DNA of 64,000 bases, taken from Pantoea cypripedii. GTDB lineage: Bacteria > Pseudomonadota > Gammaproteobacteria > Enterobacterales > Enterobacteriaceae. Each line of letters begins with the position of its first letter. Positions within the stretch are counted from its first letter, which is position 1. The notes beneath the pieces are model-generated. The model ran no database searches, was not told the DNA's origin, and saw only the letters and a list, made by a program, of their open reading frames with translations. The translations under genes were made by a program, and so were the position numbers. The stretch lies in the NCBI RefSeq assembly GCF_002095535.1, contig NZ_MLJI01000001.1, positions 3,638,801-3,702,800 on the forward strand, in the 5' to 3' direction. This document shows positions 44,234-53,578 of this stretch, one piece after another.

Positions 44234-46660
44234 ATGCGCTATCCCTTTGAACTTGACCCGCAGATTATCCATCACATCATTTACAGCCAGGCCGGCTCCA
44301 TCGGCAAAGCCGTGATTGAACTCATTATGAACAGCGTCGATGCCGGCGCCGGCGCCGTGATGATCAACCTCTCCCCGGAGGGCTTCTCCTGCCGGGATGA
44401 TGGCCGGGGTTTTGCATCCTACGACGATGTTAAGCGCTACTTTGGCCGGTTCGGCACACCGCACCAGGAGGGCGATGCCACCTACGGCCGTTTCCGACTT
44501 GGACGTGGGCAGATTATGGCCCATGCCCGGACGCTGTGGCGTTCGCAGCGATGGCAGATGTCCGTTGATACGCGCGAAATGGGGTATCACTATGACCTGG
44601 AAGAACTGGCGCTGGCGGAGCCAGGTTGCGTCATTAGTGGGGAGTGGTATGAACCGCTGAGCAGTCAGGAGCGCATGTCCTGCCTGCAGGAAATCCGTGA
44701 CCTGGTGCGCTATACGCCCGTCACGGTGCATCTCAACGGCACCATTATTACCCGTCATCCGGCTCTGGAAAAATGGGATGCCGAAGACGATTCGGCCTGG
44801 TATCGCCTTCGGGAGGAAGGGGCCGTATCGGTTTACAACCAGGGCGTACTGGTGCGTCACGACCCCGGCCATCTCTGGGGCGTGGGGGGAATGATTGTCA
44901 GTAAAAAGCCCCTGGCGCTCAACGTTTCCCGTACCGAAATCCTGCGCAAGACCTGCCCGGTCTGGAAAACCGTGGCCGACCGGTTTGGTGAGCTTGCCGC
45001 CGGCTTCTCTGACCATCAGGGGCAGCATCGTAAAACGGAAGCCAGGCGGGAGAAAACGGCCCGTGCACTGCTCTCCGGAGAGGGCGACCTGCAGAAACTG
45101 ATGTACGATGAAGAGGTGATCACGCTGCTGCCGGGAAAGCGCCACGTCACGCTTGAGCACTTCATCCGTAAGTGCCGCTATTACCCGGCGGCAACAGACA
45201 AAAACTGTTTCACCCTCGCGCGTTATGCACGCGATGTTCCGCGCGGGGAAATCATTGCCCGGGCCGGTATTGCGCCGGTGGTACATCCCGTCACCCTTGC
45301 CCGCTTCGGCTGTTTCGAGCCGGATGAGTTTATAGAGTGTCTGAGTCGCATACGCGCAAACCTGCAGGCTTACTGTGAACAATCACCCCTGCATCACCGG
45401 TGGTGCGCTGGCTGGCAAACAGATCTTGCGCTGGTTGACTTTGAAACCCTGAGCGCAAACTTTATCGATCGCACGCAGATGGTCAGCGAGAAAATGCTGG
45501 ATAAGGAAACGCGTCGGGCGTGGACGGCGCTGCGCTGGTGCCTGGCCCAGTATGCTGCCGTCTGTTCGGGTGGCGAGGCGGGTTATCAGTCACGTTCTTA
45601 TGGGGGTAAACGCTTTCAGATCCTGCTGGGTGAGTCCACGTCCGCCGATGCCTGGACGGACGGAGAAACCTACATTGCCTATAACATCGATATCGTGCGC
45701 CGGCTGAAGTCTGATGCGCTGCAGACGGCCAGCCTGCTGTTCAGCATGACGGAGCACGAGGTGGCGCATGAGGGTGACAGCATGGATTGTGGCCATGACG
45801 AGGCTTTTTACCAGCGATTTCATGATATCAGCATCCTGTGCGCACCCGATCGCCAGCGTTACATGCACGTCTGGCTGATGAAGTACACCACGAGCCTGGA
45901 AGCTGAGGGTAAACGCGCTAGCGGCACGGCATGGCGGGAACGTTACCTTACCGAGCGTGCCAGCACCGGGCGGGAGAAAAAAGGGCTTCCCGGCGTTATC
46001 AGTGATGCGGGGATGGCAGAAGCCGTCAGCGCACAACCCGATCCTGAGGATTCGTCACGGCTGAACTTCCTCAACCAGCAGCTGAACGGTACGGGTATGG
46101 CAGCGCCTGCAGAAACTGACTGGAACAGCTTTGTTGCCGCCGGTATTGAGCAGACGCGTGAAAATAAGGTCGCGCGGCTACGTGAGCAGCAGGCCCTGGA
46201 GGAATGGTACGCTTCAGATAAAGATGCGACCGATATCCTGACGGATGAGCAACTGGCAGATGAAGCCGAAGAGCAGATGTGGCTGGAGTCCCGTAAATTG
46301 CATTACCTGTCTGTTTTACCCGGGGCGACTGAGGAAAATCTGAATGACAGGGTTGTGGAGTTTCTTGTTTATATGACCGTTTCAGAAGAGGAGGAACTGG
46401 CCGCCTGGGCCATGCGGGCCTGGGAAAACAGTGACCAGTGGTATGCCAGAAATACCCCGTCGTACAGTGAGGTTGATGACCTGCATGAACAGGATTTTGA
46501 TCAGCCACTTGAGGAAAATGTCCCGGTAGACTGGCTTCCGTTTATGCAGGAGGGCGAAACACGATGGAGCATAGAGCGTAACACGGCAGCGGCCGGGTTT
46601 ATCCGGGAAATGGATTATCTGGAGTGGCGTCGCGACAGCGCCATCGATGACACTCCCTGA
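44234..46660 (+). CDS. GHKL-ATPase protein with zincin-like motif
   Basis: 808 aa from the ATG at 44234 (GGAG 8 nt upstream; 44201 is an alternative). The first 130 residues are a GHKL/Hsp90-type ATP-binding fold: VIELIMNSVDAGAGAV (N box), CRDDGRGF (G1 box) and GRFRLGRGQIMAHA (G2 box). Near residues 508-525 there is HEVAH and then CGHDEAFYQRF, which looks like the HExxH metal site with a distal His/Asp of minimal metalloproteases. An acidic C-terminal region follows. ATP-binding proteins of this kind occur on ICEs, but function is unknown. It stands alone and is probably cargo. Confidence 0.75.
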   Translation: MRYPFELDPQIIHHIIYSQAGSIGKAVIELIMNSVDAGAGAVMINLSPEGFSCRDDGRGFASYDDVKRYFGRFGTPHQEGDATYGRFRLGRGQIMAHARTLWRSQRWQMSVDTREMGYHYDLEELALAEPGCVISGEWYEPLSSQERMSCLQEIRDLVRYTPVTVHLNGTIITRHPALEKWDAEDDSAWYRLREEGAVSVYNQGVLVRHDPGHLWGVGGMIVSKKPLALNVSRTEILRKTCPVWKTVADRFGELAAGFSDHQGQHRKTEARREKTARALLSGEGDLQKLMYDEEVITLLPGKRHVTLEHFIRKCRYYPAATDKNCFTLARYARDVPRGEIIARAGIAPVVHPVTLARFGCFEPDEFIECLSRIRANLQAYCEQSPLHHRWCAGWQTDLALVDFETLSANFIDRTQMVSEKMLDKETRRAWTALRWCLAQYAAVCSGGEAGYQSRSYGGKRFQILLGESTSADAWTDGETYIAYNIDIVRRLKSDALQTASLLFSMTEHEVAHEGDSMDCGHDEAFYQRFHDISILCAPDRQRYMHVWLMKYTTSLEAEGKRASGTAWRERYLTERASTGREKKGLPGVISDAGMAEAVSAQPDPEDSSRLNFLNQQLNGTGMAAPAETDWNSFVAAGIEQTRENKVARLREQQALEEWYASDKDATDILTDEQLADEAEEQMWLESRKLHYLSVLPGATEENLNDRVVEFLVYMTVSEEEELAAWAMRAWENSDQWYARNTPSYSEVDDLHEQDFDQPLEENVPVDWLPFMQEGETRWSIERNTAAAGFIREMDYLEWRRDSAIDDTP

Positions 46661-46882
46661 CTGTGCATAATACAGGGTTTGTCAATCGGCCGGATGGTGC
46701 AGATTTTGCCTTCTGTCAACCAGCCAGACCGGATAATAAATTTTACACGTGAACCGGAGTATCTGAAATGGCGTTCATCAGTTTTCGGGGGGCGCATCGT
46801 AGCGCAGAAAAAGTTACTCCACTGTCATAACGGGGGTGTAAAACAGAAACCAGTTATATCAACGGAAAAACAGGAGGGTCCA

Positions 46883-47653
46883 ATGTCTGCCGCCGAAGTT
46901 GATTTCTTTCAGGGTGTCAATCAGACCATGGCCGTTCACCGTTTTTTACCTGCCCGCCCGCGGTATCTCTTACTGGTGATACACGGGTACGGGGATACGG
47001 TGGGAGAGTATGCGGCCATGGCGGAAGCATTTACCGCCCACGGCGCATATGTTTTTGGTCCGGATCTGCCTGGACACGGCCTGTCACCCGGTGACAGCCG
47101 ACTGATAACGGACCTTGATCGGGTGGTGGATAACCTCCATGTGTTGGCGGAGGAATTGCACTGGTTTTATTCAGACCTGCCACTGTTTGTCCTTGGGCAT
47201 TCCATGGGAGGGCTGATTGCCACGCGATATGCCCAGCGTTACCGTCACGGGCTCTGCGGGCTGATTCTGGCCGCCCCCCTGCTGGGAGAAACCACGCGTA
47301 TTACCCGCCTGCTGCGTGATGAACAGCCGGATGAAATGCATACACTGGCCACAGCAGAAGCGGGCCGTCAATGGGTGGGGCCGTTCCGGAAGAGAACACT
47401 TGAGGCAATCAAAGACATGCTGGCGCTGACATACGCCGGCCCGGGCTTCGGCTCCCTTCCGCTGCTGTGGTTGCATGGTACCGAAGATAATCTGGTTCTG
47501 GCGGAAGAAACTGCGGTAACCCTTGAACGACTCCGGGGAAGCGGTTACCGGACCGTAAATATTGAAGGGGCCGGGCACAATCTGTTCAGCGGGGGAGCCT
47601 GGTACCGGACCGTCTCAGCCATAAAAACGTTTATTGATAACCAGCTTGCCTGA
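46883..47653 (+). CDS. Alpha/beta hydrolase (monoacylglycerol-lipase-like)
   Basis: 256 aa from the ATG at 46883, after CAGGAGGG; a longer frame from 46679 is not supported. Catalytic triad visible: S107 in GHSMGG, D202 in HGTEDNL, H232 in GAGHNLF. The oxyanion region is VIHGYGDTVGEY. The sequence is most like serine lysophospholipases/monoacylglycerol lipases, cytoplasmic. No link to conjugation is evident; it is cargo. Confidence 0.88.
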   Translation: MSAAEVDFFQGVNQTMAVHRFLPARPRYLLLVIHGYGDTVGEYAAMAEAFTAHGAYVFGPDLPGHGLSPGDSRLITDLDRVVDNLHVLAEELHWFYSDLPLFVLGHSMGGLIATRYAQRYRHGLCGLILAAPLLGETTRITRLLRDEQPDEMHTLATAEAGRQWVGPFRKRTLEAIKDMLALTYAGPGFGSLPLLWLHGTEDNLVLAEETAVTLERLRGSGYRTVNIEGAGHNLFSGGAWYRTVSAIKTFIDNQLA

Positions 47654-47746
47654 ATTAAATTTTATCACCGGATTCTGAATTGTCTGCTGACGATAACGGT
47701 CTGTGAACGCACCCTGAGCGGGTTACTCACTCAGGGAGTGTTCTCC

Positions 47747-48154
47747 ATGAAATTACCTGTCTGCTGCCTCGCAGCACTTTTCCTTACCGCCGGCGTCCGT
47801 GCCGGCACCGCCATCTATACCGACAGTACCCACCCGGTCACGGGCAACCCCGGTCCTGACGTGACCGTCGTTTTGCTCGATGCGCCTGACCGGCTGCAGG
47901 CGCAACTGTTCGGGCCGCTGCCGGCAGACCCGTCGCAGGCTGAACAGCAGGCGCGCGCAGTTATCAGTTCACCCGATTTTCAGCGGCGCCAGCAGGACCT
48001 TGCCGGGGCCTATGCCGGCCTCACACGCGCCTGGTCGCTGGGCCTTGAGAAATACCCCGCGGTAGTGTTTGACGATAAGTGGGTGGTTTACGGCACCTCT
48101 GACGTCGGCGTGGCCACACAGAAGCTGAACGTATGGAAGGAGAAAGCACAGTGA
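47747..48154 (+). CDS. TIGR03757 family ICE protein
   Basis: 135 aa from the ATG at 47747 (GGGAG upstream; GTG 47738 is less well placed). Signal peptide (CCLAALFLTAGVRAG), then a thioredoxin-like body (AIYTDSTHPVTG, VVLLDAPDRLQAQL, YPAVVFDDKWVVYGTSDV). TIGR03757 (PFL_4709), resembling TrbC/TraW-type secreted assembly factors. It starts the distal T4SS block and overlaps the next gene by 4 bp. Confidence 0.88.
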   Translation: MKLPVCCLAALFLTAGVRAGTAIYTDSTHPVTGNPGPDVTVVLLDAPDRLQAQLFGPLPADPSQAEQQARAVISSPDFQRRQQDLAGAYAGLTRAWSLGLEKYPAVVFDDKWVVYGTSDVGVATQKLNVWKEKAQ

Positions 48155-49122
48155 AAATATCTTTCTCCCGCCCGCGTCGGCTGGCGCTGGCCACGTTAAT
48201 GGCCTGCACGGGCACGATGGCCAGTGTCAATACCGCCAGCCTGCTCTCCAGTGCCGCCAGTCCGGACTGTATCAGCTGGCGCATCAGCGGTATCTGTTAC
48301 TGGCTGTTCTGCACGCCGTTCGGCTGCTCGGTGAAAACTTCAGTGAAGGTCACGCATTTTATTCCTGAAGCCGTGGTCTCGGCCTACCTCAGCCCGGGTG
48401 CCAATCCGTGGACCGAGATGTCGGCTGTCAGCAGCCTAGCCGACGGCACCGAAAGTACGCTGCTCGGTGGCGCTGCAGGTGTGTCCACCGGCGGTGGTCG
48501 TCAGGAGATGAAAGCTCCGGGTGAACGCAAGCAGAACCTGCACTTTTACTATGGTGATGCATATGGCCATCCGGCCACCAGACTCATCGGCGGGATGGTA
48601 CCGGGCTATTCGTGCGACAGTGCCGCCACGCCATTTATGCCTTACTTCACAAGCGCTCTCGATGCGCTGGCCTGGCGCACCGGCGTGCCGGAATCACTCT
48701 ACCCGGAGGCGCTTATCCCCGGTCAGCGTGAGATCGGCAGTACGACCGGCGGCGATATGTGGGGCAACGTCTACCCCCGCAGCGGCTTTGTCACCCAGAC
48801 CGACAGCTACAAATCGGCAGCTGTCGTGGTACAGCGCGTGGCTGACATTATCACCCGTGAAGGGCAGTTACACGTCTACAACCCGCTTACCGGCCAGCGT
48901 TCGCCCGGTTACTGGCCCCCCGAACCCGTGCAGGAAAACACCGGTACGAAAAATCATAAGTGGCAGCGTCTTTCTCCGCAGCTGTCGCAGAGCTGCGCAG
49001 TATTCCCCGACACCGGCGGACAGACGGCCGAAGACGGCAACTACGCCTGGGCACTCTGGCAGCCCTACAGTTGCTGCAAGCGACGTGGCCAGACCTTCCT
49101 TTATAGCACCGATTTCTCCTGA
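48151..49122 (+). CDS. TIGR03756 family ICE protein (TraU)
   Basis: 323 aa from a GTG at 48151 with GGAG 9 nt upstream; an ATG at 48133 is inside the previous gene. Signal-type N-terminus (LALATLMACTGTMASVNTAS), then a TraU domain rich in Cys (CISWRISGICYWLFCTPFGC), with WGNVYPRSGFVTQTD and QPYSCCKRRGQTFLY. TraU proteins are needed for pilus assembly and DNA transfer in F-type systems. Confidence 0.93.
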   Translation: MKISFSRPRRLALATLMACTGTMASVNTASLLSSAASPDCISWRISGICYWLFCTPFGCSVKTSVKVTHFIPEAVVSAYLSPGANPWTEMSAVSSLADGTESTLLGGAAGVSTGGGRQEMKAPGERKQNLHFYYGDAYGHPATRLIGGMVPGYSCDSAATPFMPYFTSALDALAWRTGVPESLYPEALIPGQREIGSTTGGDMWGNVYPRSGFVTQTDSYKSAAVVVQRVADIITREGQLHVYNPLTGQRSPGYWPPEPVQENTGTKNHKWQRLSPQLSQSCAVFPDTGGQTAEDGNYAWALWQPYSCCKRRGQTFLYSTDFS

Positions 49123-49133
49123 GGATTTTTCTG

Positions 49134-50558
49134 ATGAAACAGCAGCATCTGCGGCGACTGCGCCGCCCCCTGGCGGCGTTCGCGCTTCTCTCTGTTATCT
49201 CCCTGCCGGCTCTGGCCGTCGATACGTCGCTCTCGTCAGATGGTGCCTCGGTGAGCGGTGCCATCAATGACGGTCTTTTTTACTCCATTGGTGGCGGTTC
49301 GGTGATTTCCCCGCCGCCAAGTCGCAGCAACATGTCGCGTTTAGGGCTGAACGGCGGCTGGAGCAGTGACCTCATGTGCGGCAACTTCGACCTGAAAACC
49401 ACCGTAGGCAACCAGCTTAACGGTATCACCAGCGGCTTTAAGGACCTGATGGGCAACGTGATTCAGGGCGCGACCGGCGCGGTCATGAGCATGCCGGCAA
49501 TGGCCATACAGCGTGCTAACCCGGGGCTGTATGAAATGCTCACCAACGGGGTGCTGCAGGCGGGGCTCAGCTACGACAAAGCGCTGCTCAATTGCCAGAA
49601 TATGTCAAAAAAACTGGCCGATTACACGCTGGGCAGCAAGTGGCAGCAGGCTGCTGTCTCCGAGGAGTACAAGGATATTGTGGCCTCCAGCGGCGGGGAT
49701 GCGGTCTCCAGTGACCAGCAGCTGCAGAAGGCCACCGGTGAAGATGGTGTGACCTGGGTCGGCGGCCAGAAGCGTGGTGGCAAGGGGCAGCAGGCCATCC
49801 AGCCCACCCGTGACCTGGCGAAAGCCGGTTATAACATGATGAACAGCCTGCCGGTGACCAGCAACAGCAGCGTGAGTTCCGCCAGCTGCAACGGCACCGT
49901 CTGTCAGCGCTGGCCGTCGTCCGATGATGCGGCCGCTGCGGTGGTAAAAGTGCTGGGTGACCGCTCCATCCGTACCTGCCGTGAGACCAGTGAATGCACC
50001 AGTGGTGGCACGGACAATCAGCCCGGCAGCACCGTTGCCGGCACCGGTTTCTCACCGGTGCTGGAAGATGCAACGAAAACCAACCTGGAACAGCTGGATA
50101 AGCTGGTCGGCGGCCAGCTCCAGCCCACCGCGGATAATCTTGGGGCGCTCAAAACCGGCAGCCTGGTGGTGACACGCGGCGTCATTCAGTCGCTGCGCGA
50201 TGACCCCGATAAAGCCGCTCTGGTGCAGCGTCTGGCCGGTGAGCTGGCGATGGCCGACACCGTCGAGACCGCGCTCACCATGCGCCGCATGCTGACCACC
50301 GGTGAGTCTGAACCGAATGCCGCCGAGCAGCCTGAAGCGATTGCCGAGGGTGACCGCCGCATCGATGCCCTGGACCGTGAGATCAGCGCCCTGCGTAACG
50401 AGATGGAGCTGCGTAAGGCCATCAGCAACAACAGCCTGCTCACCACGCTGGAACGTCAGGGTGCCCGTAACCAGGATAACCAGCTGCAGCAGAAATCCGG
50501 CAACCAGGACCAGGGGTTCAGCCAGATGAATCAGACGCAATCCTCCGGAGCACAGTGA
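49134..50558 (+). CDS. TIGR03755 family ICE protein
   Basis: 474 aa, signal peptide (LAAFALLSVISLPALAVD). Central conserved part GGGSVISPPPSRSNMSRLGL and LMCGNFDLKTTVGNQLNG; C-terminal coiled coil (RRIDALDREISALRNEMEL). Fits TIGR03755 (PFL_4711). Periplasmic; size, place after TraU and C-terminal helix recall TraH, which is an inference. Confidence 0.88.
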   Translation: MKQQHLRRLRRPLAAFALLSVISLPALAVDTSLSSDGASVSGAINDGLFYSIGGGSVISPPPSRSNMSRLGLNGGWSSDLMCGNFDLKTTVGNQLNGITSGFKDLMGNVIQGATGAVMSMPAMAIQRANPGLYEMLTNGVLQAGLSYDKALLNCQNMSKKLADYTLGSKWQQAAVSEEYKDIVASSGGDAVSSDQQLQKATGEDGVTWVGGQKRGGKGQQAIQPTRDLAKAGYNMMNSLPVTSNSSVSSASCNGTVCQRWPSSDDAAAAVVKVLGDRSIRTCRETSECTSGGTDNQPGSTVAGTGFSPVLEDATKTNLEQLDKLVGGQLQPTADNLGALKTGSLVVTRGVIQSLRDDPDKAALVQRLAGELAMADTVETALTMRRMLTTGESEPNAAEQPEAIAEGDRRIDALDREISALRNEMELRKAISNNSLLTTLERQGARNQDNQLQQKSGNQDQGFSQMNQTQSSGAQ

Positions 50559-50559
50559 T

Positions 50560-50898
50560 ATGAAACGCTCTTTTCTCCGCGGTCGTACGGGCCGCATTGT
50601 CCTGATGGTTACCGCCTTACTGCTTATAACCGTGGCCATGTTCGCACTGGCCTCTGTGTTTATGGCATACGACCCGGACGGCCACCTGACCAGACGTTGG
50701 CTGCATGACAGCCGATGGGCACTGTTTGCCTGGCGGCTGCTCATGTATGCCGGCATCGCGGTAGCCTGGTGGATGAAGGTCCGCCCGCAGATGCTGGCGC
50801 GCTGGCCGGAAGTCCGGAGCCGCCTGCCGCGCACGGAGCTGCTCGGTGTGCTGTTCATTGCGGCCACGGAGTGCGTGGCCTGGGCAGGCGTAGTGTGA
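50560..50898 (+). CDS. Small membrane protein of the distal T4SS block
   Basis: 112 aa with two or three hydrophobic segments (about 12-34, 54-70, 92-112). It begins 1 bp after the previous stop. Between TIGR03755 and traG a protein of this size is usual for the class. I do not know its function. Confidence 0.7.
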   Translation: MKRSFLRGRTGRIVLMVTALLLITVAMFALASVFMAYDPDGHLTRRWLHDSRWALFAWRLLMYAGIAVAWWMKVRPQMLARWPEVRSRLPRTELLGVLFIAATECVAWAGVV

Positions 50899-50908
50899 GG
50901 AGAGGACA

Positions 50909-52450
50909 ATGACTGCGAACAGTTTTCTGGAGTATTTTCTCATCCTGTTCGGCTGGGTGATGAACAACGCCATGTGGACCATCCTCGGCAATACGGGGCT
51001 TTTTGCCCTGCCTCTGGTCTTTAAGGTGATGGGGGTGTGGCTGAAAGTTCGGGAGGAAGGGGCGGACGAAGGTAATAAAGGACTGCTGGCACTGCCCCGC
51101 ATCGAGCATGCCATCTACGTCTCGTTTGTCGTGATGTTGTTCTGCTGCATTCCGCTGCTGCCAGTGGATATTAGTACCATCAAATTTGACAGTTCACGGG
51201 CAAAACAGTGCGGGGTCAGTGTTCCCACACCGCAGAACTCCGGTTACAGCGGACTGGTGAACGACTTTGACGGTCGCACGGCCGAGGTGCCCATCTGGTG
51301 GTATCTGCTGCACATGATGTCGAAGGGCACCACTCAGGCGATGATTGCGTCCATCCCCTGCGGCACGCAGCTGCGCCAGATGCGGTTTGACGTGCAGAAC
51401 ACGAAGCTGCGTGACCCGGTACTGCTACAGGAAGTGCAGGACTTTGCCGATCAGTGTTACTCCCGGGCGTACTTCCGTCTCAAAAACAGCAACAGCCAGC
51501 TCAGCGATGCAACCATCAACTCGGTGGGCTGGATAGGCAGCGACTATTTTCTGAATACGTCCGGCTATTACGATTATTACACCGCCACCACACCGAGGAG
51601 CCAGTGGCCGTATGACAGTACGCGTGACAGTGGCTACCCGAATACCGGTCAGGGAGGCTATCCCACCTGTAAAACGTGGTGGTCAGATGGCTCATCCGGG
51701 CTGCGCAAACGGGTGCTGGCCAGCTTTGGTGACAACACGCGTAAGGAGATGCAGCGATCATTTCCGGGGACGCAATGGGAAGAGGTAGCCCTGCGCTGGC
51801 TGGTCAGCCCCCGAAATGCCGGCCTCTCCGGAGACGGAACGACTTATGCTGTGGGAAGTTCTGATAATGTGACCGGCGTTGTCGGTAATGTGACACGACT
51901 GACATCCACCATCGGGCTTGGCCTCAAGCAGGCAGAAGCGCTGCCGGGCTTTGATGCGCTGAAACAGGCCCTGCCGATGATTCAGGCGCTGCTGCAGATG
52001 ATGATTATTACGGTGATCCCCGTGCTGATGATGTTCAGTGCCTATGAGCCGAAAACGGTGGTGACCATATCGTTTGCGCTGTTTGCCCTGCAGTTCATCA
52101 CCTTCTGGTGGGAACTGGCCGGGTGGCTCGATGACCGCCTGATCACCATCCTCTACGACAATATGGCACAGCAAGGGCTTACCAGCAGTTCTGTGCCGTT
52201 CGCGAGTTTCATCAGTTCAACCAATGACGGCTGGATCATGAACCTGGTGCTGGGAATGATGTACTTGGTATTCCCAACGTTCTGGGTTGGGATGCTGAGT
52301 TGGGTTGGGATAAATTTAGGAACTATTGTCCAAACAGGGTTGGAAAAGGCAGGGTCTCCACCTCAAGATGCTGGAGCTAAAGCGGGCCGAGACGCACAAG
52401 GATTTGTTACAGATAAAATACAAGGCGGTATTAAAGGTGGCTTAAAGTAA
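50909..52450 (+). CDS. traG: TraG N-terminal-domain conjugal transfer protein
   Basis: 513 aa, several membrane helices (about 8-35, 65-90, 355-385, 390-410, 445-475). The pattern ISTIKFDSSRAKQCGVSVP and IWWYLLHMMSKGTTQAMIASIPC is typical of the TraG_N family, the inner-membrane protein that supports pilus assembly and mating-pair stabilisation. The last about 45 codons (from about 52300) change abruptly to AT-rich codons, unlike the rest of the gene, as if the end were joined by recombination. Confidence 0.9.
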   Translation: MTANSFLEYFLILFGWVMNNAMWTILGNTGLFALPLVFKVMGVWLKVREEGADEGNKGLLALPRIEHAIYVSFVVMLFCCIPLLPVDISTIKFDSSRAKQCGVSVPTPQNSGYSGLVNDFDGRTAEVPIWWYLLHMMSKGTTQAMIASIPCGTQLRQMRFDVQNTKLRDPVLLQEVQDFADQCYSRAYFRLKNSNSQLSDATINSVGWIGSDYFLNTSGYYDYYTATTPRSQWPYDSTRDSGYPNTGQGGYPTCKTWWSDGSSGLRKRVLASFGDNTRKEMQRSFPGTQWEEVALRWLVSPRNAGLSGDGTTYAVGSSDNVTGVVGNVTRLTSTIGLGLKQAEALPGFDALKQALPMIQALLQMMIITVIPVLMMFSAYEPKTVVTISFALFALQFITFWWELAGWLDDRLITILYDNMAQQGLTSSSVPFASFISSTNDGWIMNLVLGMMYLVFPTFWVGMLSWVGINLGTIVQTGLEKAGSPPQDAGAKAGRDAQGFVTDKIQGGIKGGLK

Positions 52451-52467
52451 CCCTACATGATGATTCT

Positions 52468-52502
52468 AAACTGCATGAACTTTGAATATTCATGCAGTTT
52501 TA
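52468..52502. terminator. Bidirectional terminator after traG
   Basis: AAACTGCATGAA (52468-52479) with TTCATGCAGTTT (52489-52500), 12-bp stem with T-runs on both strands. It separates traG from minus-strand cargo. Confidence 0.85.
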
Positions 52503-52784
52503 TTATTTATAGTAATAATATGAATTGTACCTATCTTCTTCTTCCTTTCTTTTTAGCTCTGCCCATTCATCATTACGTTTTTTTTGCTGAGGGGTTTCAG
52601 TCAGGATAGTTGCCACTCCTTTAAGGACAGCAGAGCCACAATCGTGCGTCGCACTGGAGAATACAACAGGTTCTGGCGCTTTACGTTTCAGCTTTGCTTC
52701 GTCATAAACGATGTCACGACGTTTCCCGGCGAACCGGGCTAGGGTGACGCTCAGGTCGTCAGCATCGAAGCCACTGTTACTCAT
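52503..52784 (-). CDS. Hypothetical protein, 93 aa
   Basis: Start ATG at 52784 (MSNSGFDADD) after AAGGAGC. The C-terminus is very hydrophilic and ends with a run of tyrosines (YNSYYYYK). The segment KRKAPEPVVFSSATHDCGSAVLKGVATI is the most regular. No family recognised. Probably cotranscribed with the StbDE-like pair upstream. Confidence 0.6.
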   Translation of the reverse strand: MSNSGFDADDLSVTLARFAGKRRDIVYDEAKLKRKAPEPVVFSSATHDCGSAVLKGVATILTETPQQKKRNDEWAELKRKEEEDRYNSYYYYK

Positions 52785-52815
52785 GGTAAAAGCTCCTTTC
52801 ACTTGGGTTAGCGGG

Positions 52816-53142
52816 TTAGTCCTTCACTAATTTTGACTTTAACGCCTCGTAAACGTCTTCCCGACGGTCAACAGTGATGACGGTGATAACCACATCAACC
52901 TCTCCATCGTCACTTTCCAGCACCTGATAGACAAGCCTGAAACCATCCATACGCAGCTTAATTTTGTAGCATTTTTCGACACCAGACAACTTATGTTTTA
53001 TCGGGGTCAGCGCTGCCAGCGATTCAGCCCGTTTTTTTAATTTCTTCCGAAAGGCCTCTCTGATTTTGCTGTCCAGAGAATTCCATTCCTTTAGCGCTGA
53101 TTTCTTAAATTTCAGTCGCGTTTTTAAGGCAGTGCCGGACAA
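52816..53142 (-). CDS. RelE/StbE-family toxin
   Basis: 108 aa. Pattern LKFKKSALKEWNSLDSKIREAFRKKLKKR and YKIKLRMDGFRLVYQV is RelE/StbE-like; such toxins cut mRNA on the ribosome. The only start near the family N-terminus is a TTG (53140-53142), which directly follows the antitoxin TGA; such coupling keeps toxin levels low. Antitoxin upstream. Confidence 0.9.
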   Translation of the reverse strand: MSGTALKTRLKFKKSALKEWNSLDSKIREAFRKKLKKRAESLAALTPIKHKLSGVEKCYKIKLRMDGFRLVYQVLESDDGEVDVVITVITVDRREDVYEALKSKLVKD

Positions 53143-53391
53143 TCAGAGGTTCTCCCAACTGACATCTACTTCATCTTCATCCTGGCGGCTACGGACAATA
53201 TTAGCCAGCTCACGATCTTCAATAGCATCAAGCATTGCTGCATAAAGCTCCGCAGGAATGCAGTAGAACGAAGGTTTACTGTGGTTCAGGATGGCCACTG
53301 GTCGCCCCCCTGCAGACATCACTGTCGCCGTCGGATTTTTTTTGAGCTCACTGATGGTGGCTGAGCGATTAGCAAGGATTGCAGTTGTCAT
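53143..53391 (-). CDS. StbD/Phd-family antitoxin
   Basis: 82 aa from the ATG at 53391 (MTTAILANRSATISEL). The N-terminal part is a Phd/YefM DNA-binding fold (ELKKNPTATVMSAGGRPVAIL) and FYCIPAELYAAMLDAIED is the StbD hallmark. It represses its own promoter and neutralises the toxin encoded next to it. Confidence 0.9.
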   Translation of the reverse strand: MTTAILANRSATISELKKNPTATVMSAGGRPVAILNHSKPSFYCIPAELYAAMLDAIEDRELANIVRSRQDEDEVDVSWENL

Positions 53392-53393
53392 AT

Positions 53394-53425
53394 AAGACCT
53401 CAATTAAGACCTATTTTTAGTCCTA
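53394..53425. promoter_or_regulatory. Operator repeats upstream of the StbD-like gene
   Basis: AAGACCT at 53394 and 53406, and TAGTCCT at 53419, are spaced about 12 bp, one helical turn apart. They are likely binding sites for the antitoxin. The rest of the 53404-53578 gap shows no gene. Confidence 0.5.
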
Positions 53426-53578
53426 ATGATAGTGAGAAAAGCTTGTGAAAGCAATCACGAATAGTGCGTTTTTGAGCGCGACCCGGTTGTTATCGTGCGT
53501 GTAAAACATAAGTCCAGAACAGCATTTATATAATGTCTAATCGTATTCCACGTTGTCAGGAGTCACGTTGAGAATATA

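Noticed and set aside
44219..45382. 387-codon open frame antisense to the GHKL-ATPase gene
   Set aside because: The plus frame has recognisable ATPase boxes; the minus frame has none.
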